Assembly (NCBI GenBank): GCA_001768155.1 | Contig: MENC01000114.1 | Location: 1 to 6,502, forward strand | DNA length: 6,502 nt | Direction: 5' to 3' | Source of the DNA: Bacteroidetes bacterium GWA2_30_7 | Lineage (GTDB): Bacteria > Bacteroidota > Bacteroidia > Bacteroidales > GWF2-33-38 | Shown here: positions 1-6,502 of the stretch, piece by piece | Position numbering within the stretch: the first letter of the stretch is position 1 | Layout of the letters: the number at the start of each line of letters is the position of its first letter | The notes under the pieces: generated by a model | The model's input: the letters and a program-made list of their open reading frames with translations, nothing else | The model's database searches: none | Told to the model about the DNA's origin: nothing | Program-made: the position numbers and the translations under genes

Positions 1-1848
1 GACCCTGGAAGTTGTTGCCCATATAGTGCTGTTATTGTGTGTGTTATTGATTCTGCTTTATTAACACATTGGAATTCACATAAAGCTGATTATGGTCATT
101 CAAATTTTAAGTTATGTTGTTCATCAACTTCTGCAAGGTCATTTTTTGTTTTTTATGCAGATTCTTTAACATTAGTCAGTATGGCTAATATGTTAATTAA
201 TAGTATTCCTGATGGTAATTATATAGCAGTTTATTCTTTTATTTCAGGAAATTTTGGAAATTGGCCACCTGCTGCATTTGCTGCTTTTAATCAATTAAGC
301 AATAATAATTCACAATTAAGTACTGCCTCTAGTAATTCTCCATTTTTATTTTTTGTAAAAAAAGGTTATCCCGAAACTGCTACTGAATTAATTGGAAATT
401 CACCAACCGAAACTTTAGAAATATTTAAAACATTAAGTAGTAACTATACTTATGGTCAAATGAATAGTGTAAAAATTGGTCCATCGAATAATTGGGATTA
501 TTTGCACTGGCAAGAAACAACTACCGATTCGCCAAATTACGACAAAAACAAATTAAGCTTATTTGCTATAAATCAGGCAAATTCTCCCGAAACCAAACTA
601 TTCGATACTACAAATACAAGTAATGTATTCAATCTTAATCAAATAATTGATACTACAAGTATTGAATATTTAAGACTTCAACTTTCTACAAACGACGATT
701 CTGCAAGAACTCCTTCTCAATTAAAGAAATGGTTAATTACTTACGAAGAAGTTCCTGAAACTGCTATTAATCCAAAAGATGGCTTTCTTTTTTATCAAGA
801 TACTGTTGACGAAGGAGATGATATAAAATTCGCTGTTGCTACCAGAAATATCAGTAACTACAATATGGACAGTTTGCTTGTAAAATATTGGATACAAGAT
901 AAAAACAATGGCTTTAACTTAATTAAAAATAAGCGATTACGACCTCACCCTAAAGGAGATGTTTTAATCGATACTATAAGTTTTTCGTCATTAGGATATC
1001 AAGGTTTAAACAGTCTTTGGGTAGAGTTTAACACTATAGATTCTACAACAAATAAATACGACCAACTCGAACAATATCATTTTAATAATATTGCTCAGAA
1101 ATATTTTTATGTTAATTCTGATAAAATCAATCCCCTACTTGATGTTACATTCGATGGAATTCATATTCTTAATGGAGATATTGTTTCGGCTAAACCACAG
1201 ATAGTTATAAAGCTAAAAGATGAAAATAAATACTTATCGTTAAACGACCAATCATTATTTGCAATTTATTTAAAATCTGATACTTCTGATGAAGAGAAAA
1301 AAATTGCATTTACAGACAGTATTGAAAATTCATACTTAAATTGGATTCCGGCAAACCTTCCCGATAATAGTTGCAAAATTGTATATTCTCCTAATTTAAA
1401 AGATGGTAAATACGAATTAAGAGTTCAGGCAAAAGATAAGTCAAGCAACGAATCGGGCAAGTTCGATTATCAAATTTCGTTTGAAGTAATAACGAAATCA
1501 ACAATCACAGATATTTTTAATTATCCAAATCCCTTTTCCACATCTACAAGATTTGTTTTTACACTTACCGGAAGTGTTTTACCCGATGAATTATCTATTC
1601 AAATTCTTACAATTACCGGAAAGTTAGTCAGAGTAATAAATATGGATGAGCTTGGAAATGTTCATATTGGACGTAATATAACAGAATATGCCTGGGATGG
1701 AAAAGACATGTTTGGCGACCAGCTTGCAAATGGAGTTTATTTTTATAGAGTAGTTACAAAATTAAATGGCGAATCTATCGAAAAACGTGAAACCGGAGCC
1801 GAGCAATATTTCAAAAAAGGATTTGGGAAGATGTATTTGATGAAATAA
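1..1848 (+). CDS. porU2: Putative T9SS sortase PorU2-like protein, C-terminal part (5' partial)
   Basis: The frame is open from base 1 to the TAA at 1846-1848, so the 615 visible residues are a C-terminal fragment. The GTG at 37 is an internal valine, not a start. Residues are numbered from the window edge. The edge sequence DPGSCCPYSAVIV is cysteine-rich (C5, C6, C14, C39, C40). Residues about 47-140, with INSIPDGNYIAVYSF and a later FLFFVKKGYPE, resemble the ILEI/FAM3-like fold. Beta-rich, Ig-like stretches follow, including LKKWLITYEE at 241-250 and VTFDGIHILNGDIVSAKP near 382-399. The tail, from NYPNPF at 507 through AWDG and LANGVYFYRV to the end GKMYLMK, is a T9SS/FlgD-like C-terminal domain and is close to what I recall of PorU2 proteins. 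PorU-type proteins are C25-peptidase-related sortases that process T9SS cargo at the outer membrane. The catalytic C25 domain would lie upstream and cannot be seen, so another large T9SS surface protein remains possible. Confidence 0.7.
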   Translation, partial: DPGSCCPYSAVIVCVIDSALLTHWNSHKADYGHSNFKLCCSSTSARSFFVFYADSLTLVSMANMLINSIPDGNYIAVYSFISGNFGNWPPAAFAAFNQLSNNNSQLSTASSNSPFLFFVKKGYPETATELIGNSPTETLEIFKTLSSNYTYGQMNSVKIGPSNNWDYLHWQETTTDSPNYDKNKLSLFAINQANSPETKLFDTTNTSNVFNLNQIIDTTSIEYLRLQLSTNDDSARTPSQLKKWLITYEEVPETAINPKDGFLFYQDTVDEGDDIKFAVATRNISNYNMDSLLVKYWIQDKNNGFNLIKNKRLRPHPKGDVLIDTISFSSLGYQGLNSLWVEFNTIDSTTNKYDQLEQYHFNNIAQKYFYVNSDKINPLLDVTFDGIHILNGDIVSAKPQIVIKLKDENKYLSLNDQSLFAIYLKSDTSDEEKKIAFTDSIENSYLNWIPANLPDNSCKIVYSPNLKDGKYELRVQAKDKSSNESGKFDYQISFEVITKSTITDIFNYPNPFSTSTRFVFTLTGSVLPDELSIQILTITGKLVRVINMDELGNVHIGRNITEYAWDGKDMFGDQLANGVYFYRVVTKLNGESIEKRETGAEQYFKKGFGKMYLMK

Positions 1849-1855
1849 AATCAGT

Positions 1856-3457
1856 ATGTTTATAAAAAACATTAGCATTTAATTATTTTTTTTACAAGTT
1901 TATTATGTATAATTTTTGTATATTATCCAGCTTTAAAAATTGATTTTTTTTCTGATGATTATTTATGGATAAAAAGCTATCTTCAAGATGGATTATATGG
2001 TATAAGATATAATTTACATGATAAGTTCTTTTTGCCATTCTCACATTTTTTGCAAATTATTGAAATTAACCTTTTTGAGTTTAATGTTTTTATCATATAC
2101 ATTATTAACTATTTGCTACTTTTGTTGGTAGGCTTATTTATATACAAAAATATTAAGTTATTATTTACTTTATTATCAGTTGATAATAACGTTGTTAATA
2201 TAGTTGCTGTATATAGTAGCTTTCTTTTTATTCTTAATCCTTACAATACCGAAGTAATTAACTGGTTTTCTGCACAATCATATTTGTTTTGTAGCTTACT
2301 ATTTTTGATTTCATTAAACTATTATTTAAAATTCAAATCTAAATTAGTTTTTTTATTCGTTTCAATATTTCTACTTCTATTAAGCTTTTTATCGAAGGAA
2401 ACATCTGTTTTTAGTTTAGTATTATTTATAACGTTAGAAGCTGTGATTTTTAAAGAAACTATATCAAATAATTTGAAAACAATTTCGCTATATATATCGG
2501 TAACAGTTTTTTACTTTATATTGCTTTTTTTTTCTTAATAATATTATTGGTGGTTATGGCAATTCTATTCACTTGAATTTTTCTATAAATCTTATATTAC
2601 ATAATTTTATTTCATACAATGCTAAATTCTTAATATTATATTGATATTTAATGCCATTTATTCACGAAATATTTACTAAAAATAACTTCATAATAATTAC
2701 AGCAATTGTACTAATATTTATTTTTATAATTTATTATGTATTTCGAGTAAGAAAAAAATCTTTTCATTCTCCAATTATAAAAGTAATAATATTTTCGTAC
2801 ATTTTTTTTATTGTTTCACTTGCCCCAGTTATTAACCTTGAAACATCATTTTTTAAAAATATTCAATCAGATAGATATGGTTTTTTACCATCAATTTTCT
2901 TTTCAATATTTTTTATTTCAAGTATAATACTTCTTTTTCGTTCAACTTTTAAACATGTTATTCCAATTTTTTTTCTCTTATTATACTCATTCTTAACATA
3001 CAGCACAAATCAAACTTGGGAAAAAGCATATCAAATTAAAGAAATTTTTTCTAATAACATTGTGTATTAAATGATTAAAGGAAATAACAAAATACTAATT
3101 ATTAATGTGCCTGATAATTACGATGGTGTTTATCTATTCAGAAATGCATTAAAAGAATGCATTAATATTAAATTAGCGAAAAATATAAAATATGATATTA
3201 AATATTTGGCATTACAAAATCTTTCAAAAACATCAAAAAATCAGGTAAATATAACTGTGAGCAATGATACTATAAATTTCAAAATAGATTCAAAAAGTAA
3301 TTTTGTAAAAATATATAACGATTCATCAGGATTTTATCAAAAAAAAATAAATCAGTTTATATTATCAGAAAAAAATAATTTTAAACTAGCAATTGGCAAA
3401 CATAGCGATTATTCAATTTATTATTTTTCAAACGATAGTCTCATAAAAATCAATTAA
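1856..3457 (+). pseudogene. Broken GT-C-type membrane glycosyltransferase (TMTC/PMT-like) with two frameshifts and two in-frame stops
   Basis: The ATG at 1856 lies 7 nt after the upstream stop, suggesting one operon. The rebuilt protein is 533 codons. Frame 2 opens with MFIKNISI and stops at 1880. Coding then continues in frame 1 (1879-2533), returns to frame 2 at the T9 run 2525-2533, and is cut by TGA 2642-2644 and TAA 3068-3070 before the final TAA 3455-3457. Approximate residues in the rebuilt chain: first membrane helix 8-25; SDDY with acidic pair D34-D35 in the first outer loop, the usual place for the GT-C catalytic/metal acid; NWFSAQSYLF and the helix ending FLSKE (E182); GGYGNSIHLNFS just after the second frameshift; DRYGFLPS (D339-S346); and a soluble tail with INVPDNYDGVYLFRN near 416-430. 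This order matches bacterial proteins related to TMTC/protein O-mannosyltransferases. The separate fragments therefore look like one gene, now inactive. Family is fairly sure; substrate is unknown. Confidence 0.75.
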
Positions 3458-3479
3458 TCAATTATTTTGCCATTAGTAT

Positions 3480-4850
3480 TTAATTAATTTTCTCGTTATA
3501 AAATTTAATTTTCGATAACAAACACATTAAAATTCCAAAAAGCAACAGCCATATAAAATTTGCAATAATGGGCTTTGTTCCGAAAAGATAAGTAAGTATG
3601 TTTCCATTATTAAACTCAAATGATTTTATAGCAATAATAAATAGCTCAGTAAGAGGAAATTGCATATCAGATGGTATTGAATATAAAACAGTTATTTTAG
3701 CAGAAAAAGAAAATATTAATCCAGTAAATACTAAAATCCAAAACATAGCTTTTGTGTATAAATTTGAAGAAATTAAACTTAATCCTTCGTAAAAAAATAT
3801 TACAGCTATAAATAAAATATAACGAGAACCAAACGACCATCCACCCCGCCATGCGAAGTGTGTAGAGATTAAAAATATAACAAGTAAACAAGGTAAAATT
3901 AAATAGTTAGATAAAGTTGTTCTCAAAGCATTTTTTAAAGAATTTTGTATTAATTTTTTTAATGAATAATACAGTACTAAAAACAGAACTGGAGCATAAA
4001 AAAACATACCCTTATATGAACTAAACAATATCCCCCAAAGTGCTTCTGGTGAAGGATATCTAAAACCATAATTTTGATTCATTTCCAGAAATGCACTATA
4101 TTTATATAACATAGTAAAAGCTGAACCTGTAAAATGATAATTAAAAATCATTATAAAAAATATAGATGGAAGTACTGTAATTACAAATTTTAATAATGGG
4201 CTGATTTTATGCTCGTTCCACAATATTTGAATTGCCCATACAGCAATAAATACAGCAATAAAAAAATCGCATAAAAATGCCAAACCTGAAAACATGCCAG
4301 CAAACCAAAACTTTTTATCTTTCAAAAACATATACCCAACAAGAAGAAAAAAAGCAGAAATAATATGATTATAAAATGTTCCGGCATATATAAATATAAA
4401 TGATGCATAAAAAGGCAATGAACTTAAAAGTGCTGGCGAAAAATTATTATTTTTCCTAAGTCTAACAAATGTAAAACATAGTATTAGCACAAAAGGGATA
4501 ATACTACAGATAACCGCACCTAATGCGTAAACATGTTTACCTAAATAACTGCCATTACTTGAGGTGATTATGCCAAGTGATTTTAATAATCCAAATACAG
4601 GAATTATCATTAAAGTTGGCAATGGAGCTTTATCTGAATAATAATGACCATTAATATAAGCGTTATCTCCTGTCATTTGATAATATTTGTCAATTTGGAA
4701 GGTGCCAGTTTCAAAATACGAAACTACCGATAGAATTCGTGAAGTAGTATTTCCATTATTCCAAGTATCAATATGAAAAAAAGTAATAACTAAATTAATC
4801 AGAAAGAAATAAATTAATGTTTTTGTATTATTAGATAAAGATATTGACAC
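3480..4850 (-). CDS. Polytopic GT-C-type glycosyltransferase-like membrane protein
   Basis: This is a complete 456-residue frame with a GTG start at 4850. An in-frame TAA at 4860-4862 lies just upstream with no ATG between, so GTG is the only usual start. Roughly a dozen hydrophobic helices span residues 10-27 to 428-449. Landmarks are DTWNNGNTTSRI (28-39), TGDNAYINGHYYSDKAPLP (60-78), FNYHFTGSAF (236-245), LFSSYKGMFFYAPVLF (275-290) and WRGGWSFGSRYIL (334-346). The pattern of GhyYsdKaP, then LFSsyrGlFfYaPvl, then GGWSfGpRYll recurs in uncharacterised membrane proteins annotated as carrier-dependent glycosyltransferases. By family logic it would move a sugar from a polyprenyl-phosphate donor on the periplasmic face of the inner membrane; acceptor and sugar cannot be read here. 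It converges on the pseudogene with a 22 nt gap and no clear terminator hairpin, and diverges from the GT39-like gene at 5059. It is probably monocistronic. Confidence 0.7.
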   Translation of the reverse strand: MSISLSNNTKTLIYFFLINLVITFFHIDTWNNGNTTSRILSVVSYFETGTFQIDKYYQMTGDNAYINGHYYSDKAPLPTLMIIPVFGLLKSLGIITSSNGSYLGKHVYALGAVICSIIPFVLILCFTFVRLRKNNNFSPALLSSLPFYASFIFIYAGTFYNHIISAFFLLVGYMFLKDKKFWFAGMFSGLAFLCDFFIAVFIAVWAIQILWNEHKISPLLKFVITVLPSIFFIMIFNYHFTGSAFTMLYKYSAFLEMNQNYGFRYPSPEALWGILFSSYKGMFFYAPVLFLVLYYSLKKLIQNSLKNALRTTLSNYLILPCLLVIFLISTHFAWRGGWSFGSRYILFIAVIFFYEGLSLISSNLYTKAMFWILVFTGLIFSFSAKITVLYSIPSDMQFPLTELFIIAIKSFEFNNGNILTYLFGTKPIIANFIWLLLFGILMCLLSKIKFYNEKIN

Positions 4851-4868
4851 AAAAGGAATTTAGTTTTT

Positions 4869-4896
4869 CAAAAATAATATAATAAATGTTACCAAA
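4869..4896 (-). promoter_or_regulatory. Candidate Bacteroidota-type promoter for the 3480-4850 gene
   Basis: Read on the minus strand, TATTTTTG (4876-4869) fits the phylum's -7 consensus TAnnTTTG. A TTTG at 4896-4893 lies upstream as a possible -33 element. The 16-nt spacer is at or slightly below the short end of the usual range. Transcription would start roughly at 4862, a dozen bases before the GTG at 4850. In such AT-rich DNA a match of this kind can arise by chance. Confidence 0.35.
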
Positions 4897-4899
4897 ATA

Positions 4900-4938
4900 A
4901 TTACTTCGATATTTTTTTGAAGTTGCTTCATTACTTCG
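4900..4938. repeat. Direct repeat ATTACTTCG, two copies
   Basis: Identical 9-mers lie at 4900-4908 and 4930-4938, 30 bp apart start to start, in the divergent intergenic region. The spacing is close to three helical turns, which would put both copies on the same DNA face. A regulator-binding role is only a guess. Confidence 0.4.
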
Positions 4939-4962
4939 TACATTCGCAATAATGAAGTTGCT
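4919..4962. repeat. Direct repeat GAAGTTGCT, two copies
   Basis: Identical 9-mers lie at 4919-4927 and 4954-4962, 35 bp apart start to start. They overlap the outer edges of the inverted repeat at 4926-4957, so the same DNA carries nested direct and inverted symmetry. Confidence 0.45.
4926..4957. repeat. Inverted repeat CTTCATTA / TAATGAAG
   Basis: The left arm 4926-4933 and right arm 4950-4957 are perfect 8-bp complements around a 16-nt spacer. One G-T wobble could extend the stem outward. The arms are AT-rich and no T-run follows directly, so this is not a convincing terminator. It fits better as an operator-like site or a leader-RNA hairpin between the two divergent genes. Confidence 0.4.
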
Positions 4963-4969
4963 ATCTGTC

Positions 4970-4994
4970 TGCAAATTAAACAATTGCAAATTAA
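4970..4994. repeat. Direct repeat TGCAAATTAA, two copies
   Basis: Identical 10-mers lie at 4970-4979 and 4985-4994 with a 15-bp period. They are flanked by complementary CTATC (4961-4965) and GATAG (4995-4999). They sit about 65-90 bp before the ATG at 5059 and overlap its weak candidate -33 element. Confidence 0.45.
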
Positions 4995-5016
4995 GATAGG
5001 CAAACTGTTAGTTTTA
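4984..5016 (+). promoter_or_regulatory. Weak candidate promoter for the GT39-like gene
   Basis: TTG at 4984-4986 and TAGTTTTA at 5009-5016 are separated by 22 nt. They resemble the Bacteroidota -33/-7 pair, but the last base of the -7 element is A instead of G. The -33 part falls on the second copy of a 10-bp direct repeat. No better match was seen between 4960 and the ATG at 5059. Confidence 0.18.
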
Positions 5017-5058
5017 AATGTTTTACAAGAATTAAATGAAATATTAATTTTTTATATA

Positions 5059-6502
5059 ATGTCATTCAATTGGAATAGAATCAATAATTCATCAAATTTT
5101 AGACAGTACACTAATTATGCTATTTTATTAATTCTTCTTTTGATTGCATTTTCACTACGATTATATCACATTTATTTTCAATCATTATGGAACGATGAGC
5201 TTTCGTCTATAATGAGAAGTGATTTTAATAAATTATCATTAATAATAAAAGACTGGGACGAATATGGTCATCCTCCCGGATTATATTTTTTTTATTATTT
5301 TTGGATTAAGCTTTTCTCTAATGAAGAATTAAGCATCCGAATTCCTTCATTAATTGCTGGGGTTTTATCAGTATTATTTATCTATTTATTAGCAAAAAAA
5401 ATATATTCCCAAAAAGAAGGAATTATTTCCGCAGCATTTACTGCAATATTATGGTGTCCAATATATTTCAGCCAAGAAGCCCGACAATATTCATTATTAA
5501 TATTGTTTTCGATTATTATTTCACATTTGCTTATAATTATTATTCATCGATTATTAGATGATAATTTTTCTAACCTCATTTATTATATTTTATACATTTT
5601 TTCATCAATTTTTTTAACTTACCTACATTACTTTGGTTTATTATTGGTAGCAATTCAATTTTGCTTTATGATGCTTATTTTTTTATTTAAAAAGAGAAAA
5701 AACATTCATATACTAATTTTATATTCAATTATTTTTATTGCTTATATACCATGGCTTTCTACTTTGATTTTTTATAGCAATTATGATGCAGTACCACATA
5801 TTACCAAACCTTCCCCAATTGACGCCGTTTATTTTTTTGAATTTCTATTCAATTGGTCCGAACCATTAACAAAAGTCGTTTTCTTTTTATATGTATATTT
5901 TTTTATTTCAACAATTTATTATATAATAAAAAATAAAATTTATAAAAACTATGTTGAATTTATAACTCAACCAGAAGTAATTTTGGGTTTATGGCTTTTT
6001 ATACCATTTATTATTGTTTATATTCGTTCTATAATTTCTACACCAATATTAACATACAGAAGCCTTTTAATATCATTACCTCCGGCATATATTTTATTAT
6101 CACGTTCACTAATTAAGCTCCCGTTTAATATTAAAATAAACTATCTGCTTATCTGTACTTTAATTGCTTTATTTGCTTATGACTTATTTTACAATTTAGA
6201 TTATTATAATAAACCAACAAAAGACCAATTTCGTGAATCGGTAAAATATATTATTGATAATAATTCTAAATATCCAGATAACCAAATTCTTGGATACGCT
6301 TGGAATTTACAATATTTCAATTTCTATTTTAATCATTTTCATTCTGACTTGAAAATAACTGACGGTGTGGGCTTGAAACAAGATACAATAATTTTGAATA
6401 ACTTAATTAAAAGCAAATCATCAAAATTTATATGGTATATATACATTCATCGTTATCCCGATAATGAAATTTTTAAACATTTTGAAAATAATTTTAAACT
6501 AA
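5059..6502 (+). CDS. Glycosyltransferase family 39 / ArnT-like membrane protein (3' partial)
   Basis: Frame 1 is open to the window end, with 481 codons visible and the stop beyond the edge. The frame is also open upstream to 4921, but the ATG at 5059 is chosen because the typical short charged N-terminus and first helix (21-40) follow it and nothing family-like precedes it. The first outer loop has SLWNDE with D46-E47, the usual acidic pair of GT39 enzymes. Next come YGHPPGLYFFYYFWIKLF (69-86), LSIRIPSLIAGVLS (91-104), SQEARQYSLL (138-147), TYLHYFGLLL (186-195) and TPILTYRSLLISLPPAYILL (328-347). A soluble C-terminal part begins near 380 with NKPTKDQFRESVKYI. These are the landmarks of PMT-type glycosyltransferases that use polyprenyl-phosphate sugars at the periplasmic face of the inner membrane. 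The sugar and acceptor are not predictable. About 480 residues are already present, so little of the protein is probably missing. Confidence 0.82.
   Translation, partial: MSFNWNRINNSSNFRQYTNYAILLILLLIAFSLRLYHIYFQSLWNDELSSIMRSDFNKLSLIIKDWDEYGHPPGLYFFYYFWIKLFSNEELSIRIPSLIAGVLSVLFIYLLAKKIYSQKEGIISAAFTAILWCPIYFSQEARQYSLLILFSIIISHLLIIIIHRLLDDNFSNLIYYILYIFSSIFLTYLHYFGLLLVAIQFCFMMLIFLFKKRKNIHILILYSIIFIAYIPWLSTLIFYSNYDAVPHITKPSPIDAVYFFEFLFNWSEPLTKVVFFLYVYFFISTIYYIIKNKIYKNYVEFITQPEVILGLWLFIPFIIVYIRSIISTPILTYRSLLISLPPAYILLSRSLIKLPFNIKINYLLICTLIALFAYDLFYNLDYYNKPTKDQFRESVKYIIDNNSKYPDNQILGYAWNLQYFNFYFNHFHSDLKITDGVGLKQDTIILNNLIKSKSSKFIWYIYIHRYPDNEIFKHFENNFKL

Noticed and set aside
37..1848. GTG at 37 as the start of a 603-residue protein
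   Set aside because: The frame is open to the window edge and upstream residues continue the same cysteine-rich sequence; there is no signal peptide after the GTG.
2032..2538. Independent 168-residue membrane protein starting at TTG 2032
   Set aside because: Frame 1 continues upstream with a membrane helix and the SDDY loop, and homology-like sequence continues in frame 2 downstream, so it is a fragment of the broken gene.
2642..2644. TGA read as tryptophan (alternative genetic code)
   Set aside because: TGG encodes tryptophan throughout, intact genes have no in-frame TGA, and the same gene carries a TAA and two frameshifts that recoding would not explain.
3440..3500. Bidirectional terminator between the convergent genes
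   Set aside because: The 22-nt gap and nearby sequence are AT-rich with short TTAATTAA-like symmetry, but there is no GC-containing stem followed by a T-run.
3598..3792. 64-residue plus-strand ORF
   Set aside because: It lies entirely antisense to the well-supported membrane protein at 3480-4850 and has no family features.
3697..3891. 64-residue minus-strand ORF
   Set aside because: It is an out-of-frame shadow inside the 3480-4850 gene on the same strand.
4921..5058. N-terminal extension of the GT39-like gene
   Set aside because: The frame is open from 4921, but only a TTG and other non-ATG codons are available, the translation has no family-like features, and the region carries repeats typical of a control region.

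Overview
The window is very AT-rich. It looks like part of a Bacteroidota chromosome, probably Bacteroidales/Cytophagia-like. Two things point there: the C-terminal type IX secretion (T9SS) sorting fold of the first protein, and a promoter-like TTTG / TAnnTTTG pair in the one long intergenic gap. No gene here has a clear Shine-Dalgarno sequence, which is also common in that phylum. No RNA genes, CRISPR arrays or insertion sequences were seen.

Layout. (1) 1-1848, plus strand: the C-terminal 615 residues of a large cell-surface protein, best matched from memory to the putative T9SS sortase PorU2 (C25 peptidase) family. Its N-terminal part lies off the left edge. (2) 1856-3457, plus strand, starting 7 nt after that stop: a broken gene for a GT-C-type membrane glycosyltransferase. 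Its pieces carry one protein family's landmarks in the right order but are separated by two frameshifts and two in-frame stop codons. (3) 3480-4850, minus strand, convergent with the pseudogene across 22 nt: an intact 456-residue polytopic protein of the GT-C / carrier-dependent glycosyltransferase type. (4) 4851-5058: a divergent intergenic region with short direct and inverted repeats and candidate promoters. (5) 5059 to the right edge, plus strand: a GT39/ArnT-like glycosyltransferase that is open to the end of the window (481 codons visible).

Three different GT-C-like membrane proteins, one of them dead, thus lie side by side next to a T9SS surface-protein gene. GT-C enzymes use polyprenyl-phosphate sugars on the outer face of the inner membrane, so a role in surface glycan or secreted-protein modification is possible. 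Nothing in the sequence names their substrates, and a functional link to the PorU2-like gene is inference from position only. The most notable feature is the multiply broken gene at 1856-3457, which simple ORF calling would report as three separate hypothetical proteins. I do not see convincing evidence for a new biological system.
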